A stretch of 64,000 nt of DNA from Hymenobacter sublimis (GTDB taxonomy: Bacteria > Bacteroidota > Bacteroidia > Cytophagales > Hymenobacteraceae), in NCBI RefSeq assembly GCF_023101345.1, contig NZ_CP095848.1, positions 1,735,501 to 1,799,500 of the forward strand, read 5' to 3'. Each line of letters opens with the position of its first letter. Position 1 is the first letter of the stretch. Positions 1 to 8,384 of the stretch are shown here, piece after piece. Below the pieces are notes generated by a model. The model ran no database searches and was not told the DNA's origin. It saw only the letters and a program-made list of their open reading frames with translations. The position numbers and the translations under genes were made by a program.

Positions 1-76
1 GCCATTTTCGTTGCTTGCCCAGAGGTAGGCGGCATTAACCCCACGGATCAGCTGCGGACAAGGGCTCAAGAAGTCG

Positions 77-84
77 TATCTTTG
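77..84 (+). promoter_or_regulatory. Bacteroidota -7 promoter box
   Basis: TATCTTTG matches the Bacteroidota consensus TAnnTTTG. It lies 55 bases before the acetyltransferase start codon at 140. No convincing -33 TTTG was fixed. Confidence 0.5.
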
Positions 85-139
85 CCCTCCAAAAAATAAC
101 CTTCCGGCCGCCATACGGTCGTTTCTGATACGCTGATCC

Positions 140-778
140 ATGGAAAACCCCGTAATCATTTTGGGTGCGCAAGCCGTCGGCACGGCCGCCCTCGACGCCT
201 TTCAAAGCAATGACGTCGTTGTGTACTGCCTGCTCGATGATGACGCCGCCCTGCAGAATACCGAACTGAACGATGTACCAGTAATGGGCAACACCGACGA
301 CAAGGAACTGCTGAAGCTGCTGGGCAAAAAGTGTGAGGTATTCGTGGCCACCGAGGATACGGCCAGCCGGCGCAGCCTAACGAGCATGCTGCGCGAGGAG
401 TACGAAGTGGCGCCCGTCAATGCCATTCACCAGCGCGCCAGCGTGTCACAGCATGCGTGGCTGGGGCACGGCAACCTAGTAGGGGCCAATGCTGTGGTAG
501 CGGGTAGCGCCAAAATTGGTGATGGCTGCATTCTAGGCGCCAACGCTGTAGTCGATGTCAAAGCTGAGCTCGGCGATTACGCCCAGCTCGGGGCCGGCGC
601 CATTCTGAACGCCGACGTGAAGGTGGGCGAACTGGCCTTTATTGGGGCTGGGGCCGTGGTGGTAGCTGGCGTGAAAATTGGGGCTAAAGCCCGCGTGGGC
701 GCTGGTTCAGTGGTGGTGGCCGACGTGTCGGCTGGTCAAACGGTATTCGGCAACCCGGCTCAGGCAATTAAGAATTAA
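140..778 (+). CDS. NeuD/PglD-like sugar O- or N-acetyltransferase
   Basis: This 212-residue protein has the two-part layout of the NeuD/PglD family. Residues 1-75 form a Rossmann-like nucleotide-sugar-binding part (start IILGAQAVGTAALDAF). Residues 95-212 are a left-handed beta-helix of hexapeptide repeats (for example VGANAVVAGSAKIGDG, LGANAVVD). Family members transfer acetyl from acetyl-CoA to a sugar, often in surface polysaccharide synthesis. The acceptor cannot be told from sequence. No glycan genes are adjacent. The last codons and the stop (AIKN then TAA) fall inside an AT-rich repeat that begins around 767, so the C-terminus may have been trimmed by repeat insertion. Family assignment is firm, the substrate unknown. 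Confidence 0.8.
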   Translation: MENPVIILGAQAVGTAALDAFQSNDVVVYCLLDDDAALQNTELNDVPVMGNTDDKELLKLLGKKCEVFVATEDTASRRSLTSMLREEYEVAPVNAIHQRASVSQHAWLGHGNLVGANAVVAGSAKIGDGCILGANAVVDVKAELGDYAQLGAGAILNADVKVGELAFIGAGAVVVAGVKIGAKARVGAGSVVVADVSAGQTVFGNPAQAIKN

Positions 779-870
779 GAATAAAAATGAAGAATTAGGT
801 AACGTACTCCCAGCAGACAGTACCTAACTCTTGATAGTGAATTCTTAATTTTTCATTCCTCATTCTTAAG
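767..870. repeat. AT-rich imperfect inverted repeat (family B)
   Basis: AATTAAGAATTAAGAATAAA at the left is mirrored by TTAATTTTTCATTCCTCATT on the right around a short GC-richer centre. Similar elements lie at 22430-22518 and 43518-43624. The left arm contains the stop codon of the preceding gene. Confidence 0.6.
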
Positions 871-876
871 TAAACA

Positions 877-1830
877 ATGGACTACCTCGTTCTGCTGTAC
901 TACTGCTACACGCCTATCGAGAATCCCGAGCAGTTTCGGGAGGAACACCACCGCCTGTGCCTGAGCCTGAATTTGCTGGGGCGCATCATTGTGGCCTCCG
1001 AAGGACTTAATGGTACGGTTTCGGGCCGCCGGGCCGATTGTGAGCAGTACATGCGCTTGGTGAAGGCTGACCCGCGTTTTGCTACCCTGGAATTTAAGGT
1101 AGAAGAGGCCCCAGCTCATACTTTCCAGAAGCTGCACGTGCGCGTGAAGCCCGAAATTGTGCACGTGGGTTTGCCCCACATCAAGCCCTACGAGCGCACG
1201 GGCATTCACCTTTCTCCTACCGAGTTTCGCGACCTGAAAGACCAGGACGACGTAGTAGTGCTTGACGTGCGCTCCGACTACGAGCACAACCTGGGCCGCT
1301 TCAAGAATGCCATTACCCTTGACATCGAAAACTTCCGGGAGTTTCCGGAGAAGGTGCAGGAGCTGAAGCAGTTCAAGGACAAGAAAGTGCTGACTTATTG
1401 CACCGGCGGTATCAAGTGCGAAAAGGCCTCAGCTTTCTTGCTGGAGCAGGGCTTCGAGAACGTATACCAGCTGCACGGCGGCATCATTAAGTACGGCCTG
1501 GAAGCCGGAGGAGAGGATTTTGAGGGCAAGTGCTATGTGTTCGATGGGCGCGTAGCCGTGGACGTGAACAGCGTTAACCCCAGCGTCATCAGCCAGTGCC
1601 ACCACTGCCACACGCCCTCCGACCGGATGGTGAACTGCGCCAACCCGCACTGCAACGCCCACATTCCGCTCTGCGAAGCCTGCGGGCAGCAGCTTGCTGG
1701 CGCCTGCTCCACTACCTGCCAGGAGCACCCCGACAAGCGCCCTTACGACGGCACCGGCGCCTACCCCAAAAACAGCAATAACTACAACCCCGAGCAGGGG
1801 CTGCTCTCGTACCGCGCCCCGGTGCGGTAA
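877..1830 (+). CDS. trhO: tRNA uridine(34) hydroxylase TrhO (YceA-type rhodanese)
   Basis: The 317-residue protein matches the TrhO/YceA family, which installs the 5-hydroxyl group on wobble uridine 34 of certain tRNAs using oxygen. Residues 1-95 are the N-terminal acylphosphatase-like part (ASEGLNGTVSG). A rhodanese domain at about 115-215 carries the active-site loop TYCTGGIKCEK, with Cys175 as the expected catalytic cysteine and a second Cys181. The tail (about 228-290) is cysteine-rich with CxxC pairs (CHHC, CEAC), probably a metal-binding module, as is usual in longer family members. It is a single gene between two repeat elements, with no operon partner. Confidence 0.9.
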   Translation: MDYLVLLYYCYTPIENPEQFREEHHRLCLSLNLLGRIIVASEGLNGTVSGRRADCEQYMRLVKADPRFATLEFKVEEAPAHTFQKLHVRVKPEIVHVGLPHIKPYERTGIHLSPTEFRDLKDQDDVVVLDVRSDYEHNLGRFKNAITLDIENFREFPEKVQELKQFKDKKVLTYCTGGIKCEKASAFLLEQGFENVYQLHGGIIKYGLEAGGEDFEGKCYVFDGRVAVDVNSVNPSVISQCHHCHTPSDRMVNCANPHCNAHIPLCEACGQQLAGACSTTCQEHPDKRPYDGTGAYPKNSNNYNPEQGLLSYRAPVR

Positions 1831-1848
1831 AAACTTCTAAAATCAGCT

Positions 1849-1950
1849 GTCATCCTGCGCCAGAGCGAAGGACCTTGTTAGGCAAGAACGAATCGGTCAT
1901 ACGATGGTCGTTATAATCTGCCAAGGTCTTTTGCTTTTGCTCAGGATGAC
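1849..1950. repeat. Interspersed palindromic element (GTCATCCTG family)
   Basis: GTCATCCTG at 1849 is mirrored by CAGGATGAC ending at 1950, with a second mirrored block GGACCTT / AAGGTCTT inside. The same family recurs at about 5231, 8202, 14771, 16753 and 58975. Confidence 0.65.
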
Positions 1951-2043
1951 GTGCTTTTTGCGCGGCTGTTATTCCATCGGAGCGAACCCAAACTGCAGTT
2001 TTTGCCGTACCATTGCACCTTCCTTTTCTAAAAATTCCCCCTT

Positions 2044-2916
2044 ATGCACATCGCCGAATCGGAGCTGATCCTCAACAAGGATGGCAGCATCTATCACCTG
2101 AACCTGCTACCCGACCACCTTTCCGAAACCATTATCACGGTTGGCGACCCGGAGCGCGTACCCACGGTTAGTCAGCATTTCGACTCCATTGAGACGGTAA
2201 TTCACAAGCGCGAGTTTGTAACGCACGTGGGCTACTACCAGGGCAAGCGTCTCACCGTCATCAGCACGGGCATGGGCACCGATAACATCGACATCCTGAT
2301 GAACGAGCTGGACGCGCTGGTCAACATCGACTTCGTCACGCGCGAGCCACGCCCCCTGGAGGAGCGCATCAACCTGCGCATTGTGCGCATAGGCACTAGC
2401 GGTTCTTTGCAGGCCGATATTCCGGTGGGCTCCCTGCTCGTGTCGGAGCACGCCGTAGGCCTGGATTCGCTCATGCAATTCTACCCCCTGGTAGAAACCG
2501 GCCTGGAAGTGGAGGTAGCACGCGGTATACAGCAAAGCCTGCAGCTTGACTACCGCCCGTACTGCGTGCGCGGCTCCGACTTGTTGCGCGAGCAACTGGG
2601 CGCGGGCATGATTACCGGCAACACGCTCACCTGCCCCGGCTTTTACGGCCCTCAGGGCCGGGTGCTGCGCCTCGATTTGCGCCTGCCCACCCTGATTCAG
2701 CAGTTCCAGCAGTTCCGCCACCACAGCGCCGAGGGCGAGTTCCGCCTGACCAATTTCGAGATGGAAACGGCCGGCTACTATTCCCTAGGCCGCATGCTGG
2801 GCCACGAGGTAGTGTCGCTGAACGCCATTGTCGCCAACCGCGCCACCGGCGAATTCGCTACTAACTCCGAGGAAGTAATCAATCAACTGATTGCTACAAC
2901 ACTAGAGCGCCTCTAA
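2044..2916 (+). CDS. Nucleoside phosphorylase (uridine phosphorylase-like)
   Basis: A 290-residue member of the PNP/UDP nucleoside phosphorylase family, which splits nucleosides with phosphate into a base and ribose-1-phosphate in salvage. Family motifs: TVGDPERV (phosphate-binding Gly-Asp-Pro), STGMGTDNIDILMNEL, RIGTSGSLQ, and the C-terminal NFEMETAGYYSLGRMLGH, where the MET motif contacts the ribose. Length is slightly above the 250-260 residues of enterobacterial Udp. Uridine is the likeliest substrate, but purine-specific members look similar. The stop codon lies in a short repeat shared with the end of ald (see findings). A strong hairpin terminator follows. Confidence 0.85.
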   Translation: MHIAESELILNKDGSIYHLNLLPDHLSETIITVGDPERVPTVSQHFDSIETVIHKREFVTHVGYYQGKRLTVISTGMGTDNIDILMNELDALVNIDFVTREPRPLEERINLRIVRIGTSGSLQADIPVGSLLVSEHAVGLDSLMQFYPLVETGLEVEVARGIQQSLQLDYRPYCVRGSDLLREQLGAGMITGNTLTCPGFYGPQGRVLRLDLRLPTLIQQFQQFRHHSAEGEFRLTNFEMETAGYYSLGRMLGHEVVSLNAIVANRATGEFATNSEEVINQLIATTLERL

Positions 2917-2976
2917 ATCACGGATTTAGACGACTTGCTGCAGATTAGTCGGATTTTTTTCTAAGCGGTATACCCC

Positions 2977-3019
2977 AAGAAGAAGCCCGCTTGACAAGAC
3001 GTCAAGCGGGCTTCTTCTT
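2977..3019. terminator. Bidirectional hairpin terminator
   Basis: A perfect 19-bp stem with a 5-base loop (AAGAC): AAGAAGAAGCCCGCTTGAC paired with its complement. It separates the plus-strand phosphorylase gene from the convergent minus-strand small gene. Confidence 0.85.
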
Positions 3020-3121
3020 GAAAGTCAGCTAGGCACTAATGTTACTATCCTCAACTAATTCGGCAGAGTACCTATCGGGTGCCCTGAACAGCAAAACAAG
3101 AAATCTGTCTCAATCCGTGGA

Positions 3122-3433
3122 TTAATAGAAGTCGAAGCTGAGCACCGAGTGCAGGGGTAGTGAAATGCCCGATTTAAGCGTCAGGTACTCCTCATGGGTG
3201 GCCCAAACAGTGGTATACACCCGCTTGACACTGCCGTCGGCGGTCTGGAAGTAGATGTCGAGCTTGCCGTGGTAGGCGTTACCCAGGGTAGCGGCTCGCT
3301 CGGCATCATGGCGGCGGCGCTGAATGGCGGCCTTGTCCGTCAGCACATCCTCGGCTGCAAAGCGCAGGCCGGGAATAGCCTCTTTCTCAACGGTTTCTAT
3401 GGTTGGGTCGGTGGTCTTCAGTTCAGGAATCAT
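3122..3433 (-). CDS. Small protein of unknown function
   Basis: A 103-residue soluble protein read from ATG at 3433 (MIPELKTTDP). A GTG or other start further up at 3478 would add 15 residues and is less likely. No family was recognised. It has no signal peptide or membrane segment. The central part is charged (AAIQRRRHDAERAATLGNAY), followed by a beta-like half (GKLDIYFQTADGSVKRVYTT) that may be a small barrel or sheet for ligand or RNA binding; that is only a guess. It is the first gene after a strong terminator and 122 bases downstream of the acyl-CoA reductase on the same strand, so co-transcription is possible. Confidence 0.65.
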   Translation of the reverse strand: MIPELKTTDPTIETVEKEAIPGLRFAAEDVLTDKAAIQRRRHDAERAATLGNAYHGKLDIYFQTADGSVKRVYTTVWATHEEYLTLKSGISLPLHSVLSFDFY

Positions 3434-3555
3434 GGCAATACGGAAATAGAGCGTACAAAGAAGAACAGGGAAGGGCAAGGACGGTGCCGCATTAGGTGCG
3501 AGGAATGCGTGAACGGCACCGGGCAGGTAGCTGCCTTCCGTCCTGTTCTGCTTTT

Positions 3556-4581
3556 TTACGCCAATTCCGCCAAAAAGGCCATGGTATCTACGCCGTCGGC
3601 ATAATCTGCCACTCCCGGTTCCTGGGCCCGCCCGAACGGGAAGCTACCCGCAAACAGTCCGCCCGAGGAGACAAGGCACTGAGTTTGAGGCGCTACGTCG
3701 GCCAGGCGCACCACCAAGTCCACCTCGTGGCTGTAGGTTTCGTAGTGCAGCACCGAAATCGGTGACACCAACTGCGTGCTTTGGGTGAGCAACAGGAAAC
3801 CGGAGTCGAGGTGGGGCACGCGGTTCACCAGCAGGATGCTCTTGTTGTAGTCGTAGTTGTTCTGGTAGCGGTTGTGTTCCAGTACGCGGTGCCAGGGCTG
3901 CAGGGAGTCGAGCAGGGGCGTAAAGTCATATTTTTCCGGCACGTAGAGCTTACTCACGTTGCGGCAGCCCAGGCCGTAGTAGCGAAAAATATCTTCCCCC
4001 AGCAGGCCCAGGTCGTGGTTGGTTTCGCGGCCCGTGAGCACGGCCAGGCTGGTGCGGTTGCGCCGGATAATATTGGGCTTCTTGCCGAAGTAGTACTCGA
4101 AGTAGCGGGCCGTATTGTCGGAGCCGGTGGCAATGAAAGCATCGGCCGCGTTCAGGCGCGGTACCAACTGAATGTGGTCCGTGAAGCGGGGTTCTAGGCG
4201 CGTCAGCTCCCCCAGTACCCACGTCATGAGGGCCGTATCCTCGGAGCTGAGCTTGGCCAGTAGAATGTGGCCCGAGAGCAGCACGCACAAGGCATCGTGG
4301 AAGCCAACGAGCGGAATGTTGCCGGCCATGACTACCCCAATTTTGCGGGGGGTAGTGGGCTCCGGGCGGTAGCGGCCGGACCACTGGCGCAGGGGTTCCT
4401 CATCAAGTAAGTGAGCAATGCCCCGGATAGCCGACGTGACATTGGGCAGATCAAACCAATTGTTCTGGTTGCGGGCCCGGGCGGCCAGGTTAGCCAGTTC
4501 ATCGGCGTGGGAGGGGGTGGTAAGGTCAGTAAGGCGCTGGCCTAGGGCCACAAAAGCAGCCAGGCGGTCGGCGTGCGTCAT
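3556..4581 (-). CDS. LuxC-like acyl-CoA reductase
   Basis: The 341-residue protein matches the LuxC/acyl-CoA reductase branch of the aldehyde dehydrogenase superfamily, which reduces acyl-CoA (or acyl-enzyme) to an aldehyde with NAD(P)H. Visible motifs are VVMAGNIPLVGFHDALCVLLSG (nucleotide-binding region), IATGSDNTARYFEYYFG, and GLGCRNVSKLYVP, whose cysteine is the expected acyl-thioester nucleophile. I chose ATG at 4581 (MTHADRL) because the longer reading begins with TTG. It is divergent from the ferredoxin gene at 4816 with about 230 bases between them. This pairing is, as I recall, common in Bacteroidota, which suggests a shared redox process, but the physiological substrate is unknown. 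Confidence 0.8.
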   Translation of the reverse strand: MTHADRLAAFVALGQRLTDLTTPSHADELANLAARARNQNNWFDLPNVTSAIRGIAHLLDEEPLRQWSGRYRPEPTTPRKIGVVMAGNIPLVGFHDALCVLLSGHILLAKLSSEDTALMTWVLGELTRLEPRFTDHIQLVPRLNAADAFIATGSDNTARYFEYYFGKKPNIIRRNRTSLAVLTGRETNHDLGLLGEDIFRYYGLGCRNVSKLYVPEKYDFTPLLDSLQPWHRVLEHNRYQNNYDYNKSILLVNRVPHLDSGFLLLTQSTQLVSPISVLHYETYSHEVDLVVRLADVAPQTQCLVSSGGLFAGSFPFGRAQEPGVADYADGVDTMAFLAELA

Positions 4582-4729
4582 ATGCAAAGTCAAAACAAGG
4601 GGAAGAAAAAGGTGGGAGCGGGTAGTGGCTCCGGCGGGTAGCTAGGTAAACCCCCGAAAGCTACGTTTGGATTCCTGACGGGAATACGGAATTCAGAGAG
4701 CAAAATTCTTGTTGAGTACGGCTAATTCC

Positions 4730-4737
4730 TAATTTTG
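4730..4737 (+). promoter_or_regulatory. -7 promoter box for ferredoxin gene
   Basis: TAATTTTG fits TAnnTTTG. It overlaps an upstream in-frame start at 4735, so the ATG at 4816 is the more credible start. Confidence 0.5.
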
Positions 4738-4815
4738 CCCGTCGGCATCCTGCCCGGGGCAGGTTGCGTACTAGCAAAGCATCCCTTTTCCTACCTTTTT
4801 AAGATACCCGAGGCT

Positions 4816-5166
4816 ATGGCCATCATGATAACCGACGAGTGCATCAACTGTGGTGCCTGCGAACCGGAATGCCCCAATACTGCCATTTACGAAGGCGGCG
4901 CCCAGTGGCGCTGGGCCGATGGCACTAGCTTGAAAGAAGTGCAGGTTGACGGGGGCGCCACCGTATCGGGCGTGTCGCCCCAAACCCCGATTTCCGACGA
5001 GTATTACTACATCGTGTCTGATAAGTGCACCGAGTGCGTGGGCTTCCACGAGGAGCCCCAGTGCGCCGCCGTGTGCCCCGTGGACTGCTGCGTAGACGAC
5101 CCCGACTACCGCGAAACCCAGGAGAAGCTGCTCAGCAAAAAGCAGTGGCTGCACCAGGAAGCGTAA
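4816..5166 (+). CDS. 2[4Fe-4S] ferredoxin
   Basis: A 116-residue bacterial-type ferredoxin that carries electrons through two iron-sulfur clusters. The first cysteine set is [12 protein letters not shown] near the N-terminus. The second, CTEC...CAAVCPVDC, has an insertion between its first two and last two cysteines (VGFHEEPQ), as in Allochromatium-type (longer) ferredoxins. Start at 4816 (MAIMITDEC) is supported by the promoter box at 4730 and by the usual distance of the first cysteine from the N-terminus. The divergent neighbour is the LuxC-like reductase. A hairpin terminator follows at once. Confidence 0.9.
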   Translation: MAIMITDECINCGACEPECPNTAIYEGGAQWRWADGTSLKEVQVDGGATVSGVSPQTPISDEYYYIVSDKCTECVGFHEEPQCAAVCPVDCCVDDPDYRETQEKLLSKKQWLHQEA

Positions 5167-5181
5167 GCTTTCAGTTGGAGT

Positions 5182-5225
5182 TTAAACCACAAAAAGCCGC
5201 TGCTTCAGCGGCTTTTTGTGGTTTA
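5182..5225. terminator. Hairpin terminator after ferredoxin gene
   Basis: AACCACAAAAAGCCGCTG is mirrored by CAGCGGCTTTTTGTGGTT around CTT. The stem is about 20 bp and carries a U run on the transcript. Confidence 0.85.
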
Positions 5226-5230
5226 AAGAA

Positions 5231-5311
5231 CTGTCATTCCGAGTGAAGCGAGGAATCTGGGTTAGCCTTTGAGATATAAGCCAGATTCCTCGCTTCGCTC
5301 GGAAGGACAGT
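5231..5311. repeat. Interspersed palindromic element (GTCATTCCGA family)
   Basis: CTGTCATTCCGAG / CTCGGAAGGACAG outer arms and GCGAGGAATCTGG / CCAGATTCCTCGC inner arms, about 80 bases in all. It lies just upstream of the valS promoter. Confidence 0.65.
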
Positions 5312-5386
5312 TTCTGGTAGGTAGGTAGCACCTGGCAGCCTCTACCTTCAAGTTAAACCGCATTTCCCGGCCCCGCCCGAAATGCC

Positions 5387-5394
5387 TACTTTTG
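5387..5394 (+). promoter_or_regulatory. -7 promoter box for valS
   Basis: TACTTTTG fits TAnnTTTG, 28 bases before the valS ATG, leaving a leader of about 20 bases. Confidence 0.55.
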
Positions 5395-5422
5395 CCCTAT
5401 TCTGAACTGATTCCCTTCGACG

Positions 5423-8107
5423 ATGTCCATCGCCAAAACCTATACTCCCGCCGACGTTGAAGCCAAATGGTACCAGCGCTGGCAGGAGCAGGGCTTCTTC
5501 AAAGCCAAAGCCAACCCCCGCAAACAGCCCTACTCGGTGGTAATTCCGCCGCCCAACGTAACGGGCGTGCTGCACATGGGCCACATGCTCAACAATACCA
5601 TTCAGGATGTGCTGGTGCGCCGGGCTCGTATGCAGGGCAAGGAAGCCTGCTGGGTGCCCGGCACCGACCACGCCTCTATTGCCACCGAAGCCAAGGTAGT
5701 GGCCTTGCTCAAGGAGCAGGGCATCGAGAAGAAGGACCTGACCCGGGAGCAGTTCCTGGAGCACGCCTTTGCCTGGAAGGAAAAATACGGCGGCATCATT
5801 TTGGAGCAGCTCAAGCAGCTGGGCGCTTCCTGCGACTGGGACCGGACGCGCTTCACCATGGAGCCCGAACTGACCGACGCCGTGCTGCGCGTGTTCGTAG
5901 ATCTGCACCAAAAGGGCCTGATTTACCGGGGCGTGCGTATGGTAAACTGGGACCCCCTGGGCCAAACGGCACTCAGCGACGAGGAAGTAATTCCCAAGGA
6001 CGTGATGGCCAAGATGTACCACCTGCGCTACGAGGTAGTAAGCTCCGAGAACTTAGGGCTTAGTAAGGAGGATCAGAACGATTCTCAGCTCTCAGCTCTA
6101 ACATCTAAGTTCTTAACCGTAGCCACCTCGCGGCCGGAAACCATTATGGCCGACGTGGCTGTGGCCGTGAACCCGAACGACCCGCGCTACACCCACCTAC
6201 ACGGCGCCAAGGTGAGGATTCCGCTGCTGAACCGCGAGATTCCGGTGATTCTGGACGAGTACGTGAGCATCGACTTCGGGACGGGCGCGCTGAAGGTGAC
6301 GCCGGCCCATGACTTGAACGACTACGAGCTGGGCGTCAAGCACAACCTGCCCGTTATCGACATCCTCAACAACGACGGCACCCTGAACGACAAGGCCGTG
6401 CTGTACGTGGGCCAGGACCGTTTTGCCGCCCGCCGCAACATTGTGAAGGATCTGGAAGAAGCCGGCCACTTGGTGAAGGTGGAGGAGTACGCCAGCATCG
6501 TTCAGACCTCGGAGCGCACTAAGGCCGTTATCGAGCCCCGCCTGAGCATGCAGTGGTTCCTGAAAATGGAGCACTTGGCTAAGCCGGCTTTGGAGGTAGT
6601 AGAAAACGACACGGTAAAGCTGCGCCCGGCCAAGTTTAAGAACACCTACCGGGTGTGGATGGAAAACGTGCGCGACTGGTGCATTTCGCGGCAGCTGTGG
6701 TGGGGCCAGCAGATTCCGGCCTACTACCTCCCTGATGGCACCTTCGTGGTAGCGCTGAATCCGGAGGAAGCCCTCCGGCTAGCCCGCGTGCAGAGCGGCA
6801 ACGAAGAGCTGCAGCTCACCGACCTGCGCCAGGATGAGGACGTGCTCGATACCTGGTTTTCCTCCTGGCTGTGGCCGATTTCGGTGTTCGACGGCTTCAA
6901 GGACCCCGACAACGCCGACGTCAACTATTTCTACCCCACCAACGACTTGGTAACCGGCCCGGACATCCTGTTTTTCTGGGTGGCCCGCATGATTATGGCC
7001 GGCCTGGAATTCCGTCGGGAAATTCCGTTTCGCAACGTGTACCTCACGGGCATTGTGCGCGACGCCCAGGGCCGCAAAATGAGCAAGCAGCTCGGCAACT
7101 CCCCCGACCCCCTGGACCTGATCAAGCAGTTTGGGGCCGATGGCGTCCGGACGGGCATGCTGTTCTCGGCTCCGGCCGGCAACGATTTGCTTTACGATGA
7201 GAAGCTGGTGGAGCAGGGGCGCAACTTCTGCAACAAGCTCTGGAATGCCTTCCGCCTCACCCAGGGCTGGGAGGTGAATGCGGAGCTGCCATTCGTGAAT
7301 ACCAAGGCGGTAGAGTGGTTTTCGGCCAAGCTGCAAAGCACGCTCACGGAGCTGGATGAGCACTTTGAGAAGTTCCGCATCAGCGACGCGCTGATGACGG
7401 TATACAAGCTGGTGTGGGACGATTTCTGCTCGGTGTATCTGGAGATGATCAAGCCCGCTTACCAAGCGCCCATTGACCCTGAAACCCTGCGTCTGACCAC
7501 TGGTTTCCTCGAAACCCTGCTCAAGCTGCTGCACCCGTTCATGCCCTTCATCACGGAAGAAATCTGGCACGAACTGGCTGCGCGCGGCCCCAAGGACTAC
7601 GTGTGCGTAGCGGCCTGGCCCAAAGCGCAGCCGGTAGCCGGCAGCGCCGAGCTGCTAACTCGCATGGACCGCGCCCTCGACATTGTGGCTGGCGTACGCA
7701 ATATTCGCAACCAGAAGGGCTTGGGGCCCAATAAGCCCCTGACTCTGGCCGCTAAAACCGATGAGGTGGCCCTACTCCAGGATTACGACGCCATTATCCG
7801 CAAACTGGCAGCCCTCACGGAAATCAGCGTGGTGGAGGCGGCCCCGGCTGCCTCGGTTGGGTTTGTGTCGGGCGGGGCGGAGTTCTTCGTGCCCTTAGAA
7901 GGTCAGATTGACCTGGGGGCCGAGAAGGAACGCCTGACCAAGGAAATTGAGTACGCCCAGGGCTTCCGCGACTCGGTGCTGAAAAAGCTTAGCAACGAGA
8001 AATTCGTGCAGAATGCCAAGCCGGACCTAGTGGAGCGGGAGCGGCAGAAGCTCGCCGACGCCGAAGCTAAGATTACAGCCCTGGAGCAAAGCCTAGCTGC
8101 ACTGTAG
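5423..8107 (+). CDS. valS: Valyl-tRNA synthetase
   Basis: An 894-residue class I synthetase that charges tRNA-Val and edits mischarged threonine. The HIGH motif is within NVTGVLHMGHML (residues about 50-56). The KMSKS motif reads KMSKQ within GRKMSKQLGNSPDP. Editing-domain motifs include TVATSRPETIMADVAVAVNP, and a C-terminal coiled-coil arm (about 830-894, ending ALEQSLAAL) is present as usual. Odd point: residues about 207-230 (SSENLGLSKEDQND...), at the entry to the editing domain, are encoded by DNA that resembles an intergenic repeat found at 21531-21605 (see findings). The frame stays open and both motifs are intact, so the enzyme should work. Monocistronic, with its own promoter and terminator. 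Confidence 0.95.
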   Translation: MSIAKTYTPADVEAKWYQRWQEQGFFKAKANPRKQPYSVVIPPPNVTGVLHMGHMLNNTIQDVLVRRARMQGKEACWVPGTDHASIATEAKVVALLKEQGIEKKDLTREQFLEHAFAWKEKYGGIILEQLKQLGASCDWDRTRFTMEPELTDAVLRVFVDLHQKGLIYRGVRMVNWDPLGQTALSDEEVIPKDVMAKMYHLRYEVVSSENLGLSKEDQNDSQLSALTSKFLTVATSRPETIMADVAVAVNPNDPRYTHLHGAKVRIPLLNREIPVILDEYVSIDFGTGALKVTPAHDLNDYELGVKHNLPVIDILNNDGTLNDKAVLYVGQDRFAARRNIVKDLEEAGHLVKVEEYASIVQTSERTKAVIEPRLSMQWFLKMEHLAKPALEVVENDTVKLRPAKFKNTYRVWMENVRDWCISRQLWWGQQIPAYYLPDGTFVVALNPEEALRLARVQSGNEELQLTDLRQDEDVLDTWFSSWLWPISVFDGFKDPDNADVNYFYPTNDLVTGPDILFFWVARMIMAGLEFRREIPFRNVYLTGIVRDAQGRKMSKQLGNSPDPLDLIKQFGADGVRTGMLFSAPAGNDLLYDEKLVEQGRNFCNKLWNAFRLTQGWEVNAELPFVNTKAVEWFSAKLQSTLTELDEHFEKFRISDALMTVYKLVWDDFCSVYLEMIKPAYQAPIDPETLRLTTGFLETLLKLLHPFMPFITEEIWHELAARGPKDYVCVAAWPKAQPVAGSAELLTRMDRALDIVAGVRNIRNQKGLGPNKPLTLAAKTDEVALLQDYDAIIRKLAALTEISVVEAAPAASVGFVSGGAEFFVPLEGQIDLGAEKERLTKEIEYAQGFRDSVLKKLSNEKFVQNAKPDLVERERQKLADAEAKITALEQSLAAL
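6048..6112. repeat. Intergenic-type repeat within valS
   Basis: GAACTTAG (6049-6056) is mirrored by CTAAGTTC (6105-6112). AGAACTTAGGG (6048-6058) and ATCAGAACG (6072-6080) also occur in the same order in the intergenic element at 21531-21605. Confidence 0.55.
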
Positions 8108-8124
8108 AATCAAACGAAGCCTGC

Positions 8125-8160
8125 CAAAAAGGCCGCCACGGTAGTGTGGCGGCCTTTTTG
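8125..8160. terminator. Hairpin terminator after valS
   Basis: CAAAAAGGCCGCCAC / GTGGCGGCCTTTTTG, a 15-bp perfect stem with a 6-base loop and U run. Confidence 0.85.
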
Positions 8161-8201
8161 TTTGTTGTTTAGCGTGAAGTTGCCGCTTCCACCCGCTCGC
8201 C

Positions 8202-8319
8202 TGTCATCCTGAGCCTAGCGAAGAACCTTATCACGCTAAAGCTAATTGTTGGTACAAAGTCGCGCTAGCGTGATAAGGTTCTTCGTTGCCGTTTGATGCG
8301 CGGAGTGCTCAGGACGACA
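8202..8319. repeat. Interspersed palindromic element (GTCATCCTGAGC family)
   Basis: TGTCATCCTGAGC is mirrored imperfectly by GCTCAGGACGACA. Inner arms AGAACCTTATCACGCTA / TAGCGTGATAAGGTTCT are long and near perfect. It fills most of the valS to peptidase gap. Confidence 0.65.
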
Positions 8320-8384
8320 AGCGGTTACTTCGTATCAAAAATTCTCTTTCCTTTAGCGCAGAAACCCACCTTAATTCCTGCGCT

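Noticed and set aside
4735..4815. Upstream start for the ferredoxin gene
   Set aside because: It falls within the -7 promoter box and gives an N-terminus foreign to ferredoxins.
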